A program made the translations under genes and the position numbers. A DNA stretch of 64,000 nt from contig JAHREC010000028.1 of NCBI GenBank assembly GCA_020081605.1, positions 124,001 to 188,000 of the forward strand, given 5' to 3'. How positions within the stretch are numbered: the stretch's first letter is position 1; each line of letters opens with the position of its first letter. The notes under the pieces are model-generated. The model was not told where the DNA came from and searched no databases. It worked only from the letters and a program-made list of their open reading frames with translations. Source of the DNA: Albifimbria verrucaria. Lineage: Eukaryota; Ascomycota; Sordariomycetes; Hypocreales; Stachybotryaceae. Below are positions 34,301-44,905 of the stretch, piece after piece.

Positions 34301-35816
34301 CATCGGCCACTCTTATGCAACTATGGGTTCGGATGTACGAATTTATTGAGCCGTTCTCGGACGATGTTCCACTGAAGAAGACACTATTGATACACGTGGT
34401 ATCGCGGTATCAATTATTAGGACCATTACGGGAAATTCTGCAATGCGCACATCACGATAGCGTCGATATTGATGGAGAAGACGAAAAGGGCCGGACGCCG
34501 CTCTCGTGGGCCGCCGCGAATGGGAACGAGGCCGTCGTGAAGCAGCTACTCGCGACAGGTAAGGTCGACATCAACGCTAAAGACGAAGATAACCAGACGC
34601 CGCTCTCGTGGGCCGCTGAGAGAGGGCATGCGGCCATCGTGAAGTTGCTACTCGCTACAGGGAAGGTCGATATTGATATCGAAGATAAATATGGCCGGAC
34701 GCCGCTCTCGTGGGCCGCCGAGAATGGGCATGAGACCGTCGTAAAGCTACTACTCGCTACAGGGAAGGTTAATATTAATGGCAATGCTGAGGCTGGCATG
34801 ATGCCGCTCTTGCGGGCCGCCATATATGGGCGCGAGGCCGTCGTGAAGCTGCTACTCGCTACAGGGAAGACTGATATCGATGCCAAAGATACGCCTGGTC
34901 GGACGCCGCTGTGGCACGCCGCCGAGAGAGGGCACGAGGCCGTCGTGAAGCTGCTACTCGCTACAAGCAAGGTCGATATCGACGCCAAAGATAATTCTGA
35001 CCTAACGCCGCTCTCGATAGCCGCCAATGGTGGGCACGAGGCCGTCGTGAGGCTGCTACTCGCTACAGGCAAGGTCAATATAGACGCTAAAGATATGTAT
35101 AGCCGGAGGCCGCTCTCGCGGGCCATTGAGAATAGGCATGCGGCTATTGTAAAGCTGCTTCTCGCTACAGGGAATGTAGATGTCAACGCCAAAGATCGCT
35201 TTCACCTGAGGCCGCTCTCGCAGGCTGTTGAGAAGGGTGTGCGGCCGTCGTTAAGTTGCTACTTGCTACAGGGAAGGCCGATATCGACGCCAAAGATGAG
35301 AGTGGCCAGACGCCGCTCTTGCGGGCCGCCTGGTGTGCGGACGAGACTATCGTGAAGCTGCTACTTGCTACAGGCAAGGTCGATATCAACGCCAAAGATG
35401 ATAATAGCCAGACGCCGCTCTCACGGGCCGCTAAGAGAGGGCACGAGGCCGTCGTGAAGCTGCTCCTCGCTACAGGGAAGATTAATATCAACACTAAAGA
35501 TGACTATGGCATGACGCCGCTTGGGTGGGCCGCCCAGTATGGGCACGAGACCATCGTGAAGCTACTACTCGCTACAGGCAAGGTCAATATCAACGCCAAA
35601 GATAATGATGGCCGGACGCCGCTCTCACGGGCCGCCCAGTATGGTGAGGAGGCCGTCGTGAAGCTGCTACTCGCGATAGGCGAGATCGATATCAACGCTG
35701 AAGATGGAAAGGGCCGGACGCCGCTCTCGTGGGCCGCCCAGTATGAGCACCAGGGCATCGTGAAGCTGCTACAAATTCATTGTAGTAACAATGTCTCAGA
35801 GTTGGCTTCAGAATGA
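31357..35816 (+). CDS. NLR: alpha/beta-hydrolase-NACHT-ankyrin protein, frameshifted
   Basis: Domains in order: an N-terminal membrane helix (NIVASILVAVATICVYLWF, about 31430-31485); a SesB/SERAC1-like hydrolase domain (IIAISGLGGHAFGSF, nucleophile elbow FIAHSLGGLIVKQ, VVFFGVPHDGMD); NACHT with P-loop WIKGKPGSGKSTLL (about 32990-33035) and Walker B SVWLFVDALDEAG (about 33330); a winged-helix/STAND region (PVVQFIHQSVKDFF); then 13 ankyrin repeats. Introns: 31887-31931, 32233-32281 and 32567-32613. Frame breaks all lie in or beside base runs: A5 31491-31495, C4 31862-31865, G4 33309-33312, G4 34261-34264, G3 35235-35237. This is the architecture of fungal NLRs that sense non-self through the repeats and act through the N-terminal enzyme. 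It converges on the NACHT-WD40 gene. Confidence 0.85.
34483..35760 (+). repeat. 13 tandem ankyrin repeats (102-bp units)
   Basis: Units of 34 residues follow the pattern GRTPLSWAA..GHEAVVKLLLATGK(V)(D/N)I(D/N)AKD. Copies are very alike at the DNA level, with blocks such as GTCGTGAAGCTGCTACTCGC recurring. Variation is concentrated at the positions before TPL (EKG, EDN, KYG, TPG, NSD, MYS, ESG, DNS, DYG, NDG, GKG), the usual ligand-contact face. Copy 8 holds the frame break at 35235-35237. Confidence 0.9.
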
Positions 35817-36755
35817 AACACGATTCTCATGTTTTCATTCGGATTTGTCTTCAACCCAGGGGCCTGGGAGGTCATATACATGTATAGTTCTCATGATTAT
35901 ATTTCAACAATTTCCTCGTTGGTTCCTTTTATTTGTCAGGAATTCTTTGCTACTTCAACATGGGCGGCGGGCTTACTAATCACTGTGGCCAACAACGACC
36001 AGCCTATGAATATGATGAGCTAATGCATCGATGTACAGGCTGTTAAGCTCGATGTAGCACATCCAGCATATCGTGAGAATGCTGCAGCATTCGCTGGATG
36101 GGAATCTGAATTGAGTTGACCGGGGTGCGTCGTCTTGGAGGAGCTAGCTAGAAATAGCGAGAGGACTAGTATGCTCCCTGAAAAGTAGGCTATAGACCCC
36201 ACCTCATAAGTAGGAATTTGACGAAGATTTACTAAGTATCGTTAGGAATTGTATGACGATTTGATAAGTAGGTCTTTTATACCTCTGTATGAGCAACATC
36301 TTTTCCATTGGACCAGGTTTAAGAGCGTAACTCAATCATAGTACAAGAAGCTGCAGAGCATGGCTCCGGAACCGTTGGTCATTCTTATCAGTACTCCGAT
36401 GCTAGCCGGATCCAATTGTTTTGTTGATTTGAAGGTACCGATCGACCTAGCGATGTTGTATATATCGAACGCAGTGATTGCAGGGTTCTAAAATGATTAT
36501 GTTTCCTGCCCCCACTATGGAACAGAGCACTTAGGCCGTATTTCCAGAATATTCCTCAACGCCGCTAGTCGAGAAATGTAAACTTCATAGCCGACTGCTC
36601 AACTTGGCTCATCAGAATATTCTAGCACATGAGATTAATGCATATAATCAGGAGCTCCTTATAACCCTCCGAAGCAGAGCGATCATACGAAATAATATTT
36701 TGTATTGATCGGTGGAAGTTAAAAGATTTATACATTCGCTACATAGTATTGTAGT
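35817..36755. other. Spacer between the convergent NLR genes
   Basis: About 0.94 kb without a supported gene apart from the inverted-repeat ORF fragment at 36360-36491. It would hold the terminators of both NLR genes. Confidence 0.5.
36360..36491 (+). repeat. Inverted repeat, right copy, with a 43-codon frame
   Basis: Counterpart of 31125-31240. Its frame begins MAPEPLVILISTPMLAGSN and ends at a TAA at 36489-36491 soon after the homology weakens. The family is unrecognised. The two copies enclose the hydrolase-NACHT-ankyrin gene. Confidence 0.7.
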
Positions 36756-39700
36756 TTAAGTTAGCTTATCTGTATCTATACAGATTAAAGTGACCCTTCC
36801 AGATGGAGACCCAATGAACAATCTACATCCTGAGATAGCGAAACTCTCTTGGGAGGTTGGTCGGAAGTTCACCGGCAACCACATTGTCTCGCCCCGTCCC
36901 ATGTAATCCAACAGCGATCTTTATCCAGCCCGTATCCTGCTAGTATAGAGTTATGAACATGCAAAGGTATGTCGTGTGGCGGGCTCGATAAGCGAGTGCT
37001 CTCTATCATCAGAATTCCGGCATCTGTAGATAGGTGGAGACCATCTGAAGTAAATGATAGCCGAGATGTTTCTCCAGCATTGAAGATTTGTAGGCACTGG
37101 CCGGTCACCGCATCCCAGAGCCGAATAGTCTGATCCTTGGAGGCCGATGCGAGATGCTTTGCATTCGGTGAGAATGCCACCGCATGTACCGAGCTGCTAT
37201 GGCCCTCCAGCGTCTGCATACACTGGCCAGTCGCCGCATCCCAGAGCCGGATAGTCTCATCACTTGAGGCTGATGCGAGATACTTTGCATCCGGCGAGAA
37301 TACCACCGCGTTAACCGAGAGGGTATGACCCCTCAGCACCTGTATACAATGACCGGTCACCGCATCCCAGAGGCGGATAGTCTGATCCTTTGAGCCCGAT
37401 GCGAGATGCTTTATATCCGGTGAGAATACCACCGTGTTTACCGTCCAGTCATGGCCCTTCAGCGTCTGCATACACTGGCCAGTCGCCGTATCCCAGAGCC
37501 GAATAGTGCAATGCCATGAGGCCGATGCGAGATACTTTGCATCCGGCGAGAATACCACTAAGCTTACTGCTGCGCTATGACCCTCCAGTATCTGTATATA
37601 CTGGCCGGTCATCACATCCCAGAGCCGGATAGTCTCATCACTTGAGGCCGATGCGACATGCTTTCCATCTGGTGAGAACACCACCGCATTTACCGAGCTG
37701 CTATGGCCCTCCAGCATCTGCACACGCTCGCCGGTCGCCGCATCCCATAGCCGAATAGTCTCATCATTCGAGGCCGATGCAAGGTAGTTCCCATCCGGTG
37801 AGAACACCACTGCGTTTACCCAGTAGCTATGGCCCTTCAGCGTCTGTATACAATGGCCGGTCGTTGTATCCCAAATCCGAACGGTATTACAAACGGATAA
37901 TGCAAGGTGTTTCCCATCCGGTGAGAACACCACCGCGTTTACCCAGTCGCTATGGACCTTCAGCGTCTGCATACACTGGCCAGTCGCCGCATCCCAGAGC
38001 CGAACGGTTTTATCATCCGAGGCCGATGCTAGATACTTCCCATCTGGCGAGAACACCACTACTTTTACCGACTCGCTATGGCCCTCCAGCGTCTGCACAC
38101 GCTCGCCGGTCGCCGCATCCCAGAGCCGAACAGTCTTATCATCCGAGGCCGATGCGAGATGCTTCGCATCCTGTGAGAACACTATCGCTTTTACCGATCC
38201 ACTGTGGCCCTCCAGTGTTTGTATATATTGGTCAGTCGCCGCATCCCAGACCCAAACGGTTGCATCATTCGAGGTCGATACGAGATGCTTCGCATCCGGT
38301 AAGAACACCACCGCATTTAACGACTTAGTATAGCCCTCCAGTGTCTGTATATACTGGCCAGTCGCCGCATCCCAGATCCGAATTGTCGCATCATCCGAGG
38401 CCGATGCGAGATACTTTGCATCCTGTGAGAATATTACTATATTTACCGAACCGCTATGGCCCTTCAGCGTCTGTATGTATTGGCCGGTCGCCGCATCCCA
38501 GAGCCGAATGGTATTATCATGCGAGGCCGATGCAAGATACTTTGCATCCGGCGAGAACACCACCGCATGTACCGAGCTGCTATGGCCCTCCAGCGTCTGT
38601 ATGCATTGGCCAGTCGCCGCATCCCAGATCCGAACTGTCGCATCATTCGAGGCCGATGCGAGATACTTTGCATCCGGTGAGAAGACCGCCGACCTTACCG
38701 ACTTGCTGTGGCCTTCCAGCGTTTGGAGACATGAATCCCAGTTCTGGTCTAAACTCCCAGCAATAGACAACCAATCCCATCGACTCGCTAGGAAGACCTT
38801 TCGTAAATGGCTTTTAAGTGGTAAGAAGGCAATAAGAGCGTAGATCTGAAGTGGGTAAGAGTTAATAGTCGATAGGTAGGAAAGGCTAAACCGGATAGCA
38901 TCATCAAGTAATATTAACCCTTCTTTGTCTTTCCGGGGCTTGTATAGCAATGAGTACATTTTGCTGTTCAATTAAGCAAGACAGAACGCACCTGTAAAAT
39001 AGAACGCAATGTTCGCAGAATTCCAAGGCTGTCCGAGGCCCGCCCTACTAGACTCAGTGCTTCGATCCAATGTAGCAGGTGGCTGGAGAGGAATAGGTAA
39101 AGTTCATCACCTGAAATATGTATCTCCCCTTTCTTTAGGTGATCAACCCAGTAAAGACAGGCATACTCAAGCTCTGACGGAATGCGGTCGGCTATTCTTT
39201 GCTTATCTATATCGGATCGAGCAATTCCTGGGGTTCGCAAATTGCACATATCCCTTCGAAGGTTTTCCTTCATGACGCGGAGGCAATGGACCACTATATT
39301 CTGATGCATCTGCTTCTCGTCTATCCAAAGCGGTGTTTTAGTTTGTGTCTCGGGATCAACTAAGAAATCCCGAAAAGATAGATGAAACAGGCGTATGGGA
39401 TCCTTTGACGAAATAGGAACCTGCAAAACTGAATGAAGCATCTTCAGTTGATCGACAATGATGGCTTGTGGGATATTTAGCAATCCCTCTAGAGCCGAGC
39501 TCGAAAGAGGGCCCTCAAGAGTAATAATGATGCCGATAAGCTTTCGAAGCTGCTGAATGACTTCCTCTCTCTTTCGTTCCGATTGAATGCCGACGATTTG
39601 TCGATTCAATATTGGCAAGTACGTCGCATCGAGGCCGGGTGTAGCACTCTTGCCCTTGTACGCTAGAATCTCCTCGAGAAGCCTGTCAGGGTGGCCATGA

Positions 39701-41080
39701 CTGGGCTCGGAGATGAATCGGCAAGCCGTTGCGGCCGAGATAAAAAGTGGCTTTGCAAGATCCACCAAAGTCTTCATCCTCAACTCGCCCGGCCAGTCCG
39801 AAGGTAGCCGTGCTTCCACCACCGCTAGATTATAATCACCCCGTATCGATCGAAACTCGTGTTCTAGAAATATCGAGATATCATGTTCAATTATTTCGGG
39901 TTTGATTTCGTGGAGAATGAAATCTCGGTAGCTGCCCTGCGCCTTTGCAAAACCAAGGCGGATCGGCAGATCTGGCCTGCTTGTCATGAAGACTTTCAGC
40001 CAAGGTATATGTTGAGACTGTATGCGCGTAAAGAGAGTAATAATGGTTCTAATCCTGTCATCACCCTCACATTCATCCAGCGCATCCACAATGATAACGA
40101 GTGGACCTGACAAGGTGATCTTCGACAAGGGCTCAAAGATCAGCTTCTGGAACTGCTCCTGGATGGCTGAGCCTGGTATCGTGGAGTCTGTCTGGATTGT
40201 CTTCATAAGAATTGGCACCACCTTTGGCTCTTTATCTGCCAGCTGGCGGGCTATCGTCGTCATAAACTTGGTGGCATTTCCCCGATCAGCCTCTCCTCTC
40301 TTGAAGAAGAAGCTGGCACCGAGGTGATTTGTCTCAGAGAGCGAGCGTGCGATGGTCCGCAATATAGTCGACTTTCCCGTTCCAGCCATACCATTCAACC
40401 AAAATAGTGCTTTGGCGTTAGGATCATCAATCCATGCCGATATCTGGTCGAGGAGCTCCACCCGCGTATTCTCAAGGCAAATCGGGTTCGACTCTTCGTC
40501 ATGCGAGTTAAACGAGGCGCCTTTAGCGACAGGAAGCCGATCAAGCACAACGACTTGATCAGTATTCAAGCAAATGGCACTATCAAACGTTTCTATTAGC
40601 TCGAACGGCAAGTTTTACGAGGATAGCTATATCCCACAGATGATCTTGCTGTAATACCAGGGAAAGTGTCTGCGTGTAGCGTGTAATATTCTCGACATCC
40701 TTGTCCACCTCTTGGCTGCTGAGAGGCCATCGTAAGGCAGTAAGTCCAAGGCGAGCCTTGAACTTGTGCCGTGTTCGTGCTAGACGAAGCTTCTGGTCGA
40801 GTCTTTCAAGCTTCTTCTCCAATGTCCGAAGCTTCTCTAAGCTATCTTTAAGCCCAGCTTCCAGCCTTTGCGAGCTCTTCAGCCTAGCGGAATGAGGACC
40901 GTTAAGCAGGCCTTTGATGTCTTCTGCAATCGCGTGGAGATTGTTGGCCTCCTGCAGAAGTCGCCGCACGTCATTTTCAGCATTCTTAACGTCTTTGATG
41001 TATTGGGAGCATATCGAAGCGATCTTGGCCGATATGTCGACGACGGCGATAACGCTAGCCGCGACGCTTAGCCCTTCCAT
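36756..41080 (-). CDS. NLR: N-terminal helical domain-NACHT-WD40 (HET-E/NWD type)
   Basis: ATG 41080 starts a STAND N-terminal helical domain (MEGLSVAASVIAVVDISAKI, ~160 residues). Two introns fit: GTGGGA 40637 to 40580, and GTGCGT 38991 to 38939. NACHT shows P-loop FWLNGMAGTGKST (about 40370-40410) and Walker B LVIIVDALDEC (about 40070-40100). A linker with APLQIY-like PLQIYALIAFLPLKS precedes 13 WD40 repeats. As written, the frame ends at 36869 after CWITWDGARQCGCR; adding one base to a C4 run (36892-36895) restores the usual C-terminus (WLPVNFRPT, IGSPSGRVTL) with a stop at 36756. Proteins of this type (HET-E, HET-D) bind variable partners with the WD40 propeller and trigger cell death. 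About 1,400 residues in all. Confidence 0.88.
37085..38719 (-). repeat. 13 tandem WD40 repeats (126-bp units)
   Basis: Units follow LEGHS.SV.AVVFSPD.K(Y/H)LASAS.D.T(I/V)RLWDAATGQC.QT, 42 residues each. One copy (LALSVCNTVRIWD) is a residue short. Adjacent copies are nearly identical in DNA, with differences at the few positions that face the propeller's top surface. High identity between units is typical of fungal NLR repeats under concerted evolution and diversifying selection. Confidence 0.92.
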
Positions 41081-41639
41081 GACGGAATGGCATGGTAAGT
41101 TTGAGGTTCTTGCTTAAGCTTGAGACTTGTGACGACGAGCCAGCTTTGGCGGGGTAAGCTAGGCAACAGCGAGAAATGGGTTGATCCACTACGCGGCCGT
41201 AACTTTTCATGATTGGTACGACAGAAGACCCTCAGCCGTATCACGTGCAGCATAGACAGCCACGGTGCCACGTGTCGTCGTCCTTCATGCAAGTCTTGCA
41301 TGCAGGTCATCCTCGCATGCGGCTGACTATAGTCGCTGGGATTCTCCGGATGCTGCGCTCGGTGCAAAGGATCGTCTGGACGACGGAGTAGAGCACAACC
41401 CTTGGGAGTTAGTCGCGGGGCCATTAGGGAATAAAGCACTTTGGAGTCGATGCCGAAGCGTATGTTGAAGGGGGCAGAAGTGGCCACCTATCAACTTTCA
41501 GATGATTGACCAATGTTCATGTCTGAGGCACCAATTTAATTGTTAATGCTCCACTGACCCGGGTACTTCCAGAGGCAGACTATGCACTGTGCCTGCGCCA
41601 CGCGGGCCCAAAAATGGACCAATTTAGAAACAGCTAAAG

Positions 41640-42590
41640 TTTAGATTGGCGGACGCTGAACCTGAACCTCGTAGGCGTGGCTGTCAGTAGCTCTTGTCGG
41701 AACGATGTAGTAGGTGTAGGAGGGGTGGTGCAGTTCCCACGGCATCTGAGGGAAGTCTCGGGAGATGAAACGCTCGCCTTCACCCTCGGCCCGAGGACGG
41801 AGCAGAATCCGCATACCAGAGAGTTGGCGGCAATAACATACGCGACGCGAAAGATGCTACCGGATATTTGCAACCACCACATCATCCTTTATACACGCAA
41901 CAAAGGCGCGATGCTTACGATCCAACAACCTCGACAACCGGCGGGCCAGGAGTATATCCGCTGTATTTATGATGCAATAGAAACATTGAAAGAGCGGGGA
42001 AACAAGATATCTATTCGGTGGCTCTCGTCCGATGATGAGAGTGAACTGCTGCATAGGGCAAAAGAAGAAGCACGGAATATGACGAAGGAAGGCTCCGTGC
42101 CGCGGGCACAGTTTCCGGCGACACGGTCAACGACTCTGAACCTAGCGAGATCAAGCTTGCCTGTCGATAAGATCCTACCAGAAAAGGTCGGTAAACACTC
42201 CAAGAGGATCGACAAGGCTCTACCCGGAAAGCACACGAAGAAGCTGTATGACTCGCTCAGGCGAAGTGAGGCAAGTGTACTTGTTCAGATGAGAACAGGC
42301 ATGGCTAAACTGAACTCATACCTCTATCGAATCCGAGCGGCGACGTCAGTGCAATATGCCTGCGGATGCGGACCTGAAACGATTGAGCATTTCCTATCTA
42401 CCTGCATAAGATGGACAGCACAACGCATGATATTGCTGCAAGCTACAAGCACACACACGGGGAGTTTATCCTACTTTCTTGGAGGAAAAGCTGCGAATGA
42501 TGGGGACGATTGGACACCGGATCTGCTCGCAGTGAAGGTAGCGATCAAGTTTGCAATCACGACGGGGCGACTGGACGCCAACTAGAACCT
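41640..42590 (+). mobile_element. LINE copy C, RNase H and C-terminal zinc-binding end of ORF2
   Basis: A frame ending with a stop at 42583-42585 carries the last part of a LINE ORF2. The RNase H-like core includes GVGGVVQF, TRELAAITYA (Glu of the active site) and HIILYTRNKGAM; its first active-site Asp (usually in YTDGS) is missing, replaced by VSSSC. The C-terminal motif CACGCGPETIEHFLSTC keeps the Cys/His pattern of I/Tad elements. The 5' end stops at about 41640 without reverse transcriptase. No poly(A) or simple-repeat tail is obvious after 42590. It may be another copy of the family seen at 0-4 kb, but the parts do not overlap, so this cannot be tested here. Confidence 0.75.
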
Positions 42591-42869
42591 TGGGGAGGGC
42601 AACTCCATTAACCAACTCCCTTATTAAATACCGTTCACCTCGTCAACAGCAGGCGTCCTGCCACTGTACACTCATTCAGATCATCAGTGTCTTCAGCTGC
42701 AGACAAGGGTGTCCTCGGGACTTCGCAGGCTCTGGAAAAATCATACCCGTTAAGTCCTAACCATGAGAATGCCTACCGTTTTGCAAATATGTTGCAACGG
42801 GGGTATGTGTCCCCTTTATCCCCAAAAGAATCTCACGTACCTTCGGAACCCAACGCTATGATCGAGTTG

Positions 42870-43910
42870 GCCCGGCCCAACGAAACTAAGTCCACGACGG
42901 AAACTCACGCCACTGTGGTATCGGGTTCGACGTTTGGTGATACCAGCAGAGCGAGGCCGTCAAATATATTTCCACGGTTTTGTCGTCAGTGCTGTCCAAA
43001 GCAACATATGGAACTCCACACAGTTGCAAAGTAGGATGCAAGCTGTATCTTTCCAGAAACCGCAGCGCTCCAGAAAATGCATTCTGAGAGTCGGAATCGT
43101 ACTTCAGATCGCATGAGCAGTAATTTCCTGCAAACTTGCAAAACTCATAATGTCTGTGCTGAAGTGTTTTTCGCGTCTCACGGTTTTCAACGTGTATTGT
43201 CTCACGCTCTTTTAGGTACCCGCCGTTCCAAAACTTCTTAGATATTGTCCGGCCCGTAAATGAGTTCATGAGAAAGCTGCCTGCTTTCTAAAAACGACTA
43301 AAGTCGATTTTTTCTGCGTTCTCGATGAACTCTAAGTCACCAATGGACTCACTCCAACTGACTTCCATGTATTCAAAATAAGTCTGATTTTTGGTGAATA
43401 CCAGCTTCCTTGGTGACAAACGTGCCTCTTGGAAGGTCCACCCTCAGGTCCACCATTTTGATTTTGAAATGTTACTATAGGATCCAGGCCGGTACTGAGA
43501 ATTGCGAAATCTGAAAGTTCAATAACCTGCTGATTGGATCTCTTGAGTCACCCTATCCTGGGCAGACTCTGATCCTCGTTCGTCTCGAATGCGGCAATGA
43601 TAGGAACCTCGGCTCCTCGATCTATCAAGCCCATATTGTTGATATTGTCGAATTTCTCGAGCTCATTCTGTTGGTCGATCCAATACTTATCGACCCGAAT
43701 GTATCGATATCCAAGGGTTTTAGCAACTGTAATAGTATCACTCAATAATGGCGGAATAGGCGATGGAAGCTGGAGTGACGGGAATAGTGGGTGATTGTTG
43801 GACAAAACTGCTCTCTGCATTCCCCAAACGTGGCTCAATGTAACCCATGTCATGGAAGGGGTCGCTGATATGATCTTCAGAGTTTCACAATCAATCAATC
43901 AATCAATCAA
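42870..43910 (-). pseudogene. HET-domain gene, degenerate
   Basis: The N-terminal HET motifs are seen leftward from about 43900: IDCETLKIISATPSMTWVTL, SHVWG, then ITVAKTLGYRYIRVDKYWIDQ and an IIAAF strand. The middle (43270-43550) is scrambled across frames. The C-terminal part (NSFTGRTISKKFWNGGYLKE, then QWREFPSWT) resumes and runs into an in-frame TAG where family members read W-A-G-W. The expected Cys of the VDKYCIDQ motif is Trp. Unlike other breaks in this window these include base substitutions, so real decay is likely. A TCAA microsatellite lies at its 5' edge. Confidence 0.65.
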
Positions 43911-43913
43911 TCA
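43888..43913. repeat. (CAAT)n microsatellite
   Basis: Six tandem copies of CAAT/TCAA at the 5' edge of the broken HET gene, in the position where the HET frame should continue upstream. Confidence 0.9.
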
Positions 43914-44035
43914 CTTAATTTCATAGTTAAGGTTGTCTGAGATGATCCACGACACGATTCTGAGACAACACGCAGCCTAAAGAGACCTTGTACAGTTCCC
44001 TTTAGATAGATAACTACAAACCCGGAGTCATTACC

Positions 44036-44905
44036 ATGAGAAATTATGGGGATGGGATGTTCTGGCAAAAGATCGCACTCCTTGCTAACCTTTGGGCTCC
44101 GGAAAAGACCCTTGACGATTTGAACGATGAGGATAGAAAAAGCGGTTACAACACTGGTAATGATGATGAAAGCGATGATGAGGATGAAAGTAGCCGTCTT
44201 TGGATAGAGAGAAAACCCAATGCACGCTGTTTAGGGCCTGGTCAACACTGGGCTTCCGCACGGATGACCCGGATCCTACGCCGCATAAGTCTCGAAGGAT
44301 GCCAGCAAGAAACAACTACCAGTAGTTGGAGACATCTCTCAATCGCAATCAGATGGCGTGACTTTTATACCGGCATGACAGCCCATATTGCTCTAGTCAG
44401 AGCAACATATGGAAATAGGGCAGCGACAGCGATGGCGAAACGGAGCTGCATAACATCTGGGATGCTCAAGCGTGCCACTCATCCCTTGACTGCGGGCTAT
44501 AAATACGACAGGCTCATCACAGAAGGATGCCTTGAGACGAATGAACGGCGTGTCAGCTTCCGATTCATCAGTGAGGAGTGGCATCGTCTCTTTGGGTTCC
44601 CATCCGAGTCAACGGGTTTGGAGAAGTTCTCACTCCAAGACGTAAATGGAAAACATCATCTCTGCATTGCGAGGCGATGAAGAACCTATAGCTGAGACGA
44701 CGGAGGACCCTTCGGCGAATCAACATCGACCAGGAGCTGTGTCGTCTATGCGGAGACCATGCCCAGTGTCACGGCAAACGACGGGAAGCAGTCGACGCGA
44801 TCATGATAAACAAAGCCCTATCCTCGTGGTCATGGAAACGGGGGTTGGAACGAGCCTCTGTTTCATGCTGCCCGTGGCCAGCTGCCCTACTGTACCAAGT
44901 GTCGC
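44036..44905 (+). pseudogene. Possible RecQ-like helicase remnant
   Basis: A frame to 44680 contains TSSWRHLSIAIRWRDFY, resembling the region before the helicase domain of fungal telomere-associated RecQ-like proteins. A second frame at about 44810-44880 reads SPILVVMETGVGTSLCFMLP, matching helicase motif I (SPILVVMGTGxGKS) except that the P-loop Lys is Thr. A GKRREAVDAIM stretch in a third frame lies just before it, as expected for the Q-motif side. Similarity ends near 44905. With a broken frame and no P-loop Lys it cannot be active. Confidence 0.45.

Noticed and set aside
34452..35758. Long minus-strand frames opposite the ankyrin repeats
   Set aside because: They are complements of the 102-bp repeat with no start logic; the plus strand gives clear ankyrin units.
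31125..36475. Terminal inverted repeats of a DNA transposon enclosing the NLR
   Set aside because: The repeats are coding-like, diverged by about 15 percent, lack a target duplication and enclose no transposase.
37777..38843. Long plus-strand frames opposite the WD40 repeats
   Set aside because: Repetitive antisense frames (RSPHPR-like units) created by the 126-bp repeat; the minus strand encodes canonical WD40.
42687..43034. Plus-strand frame as a separate gene
   Set aside because: It overlaps the recognisable C-terminus of the minus-strand HET gene and has no domain.
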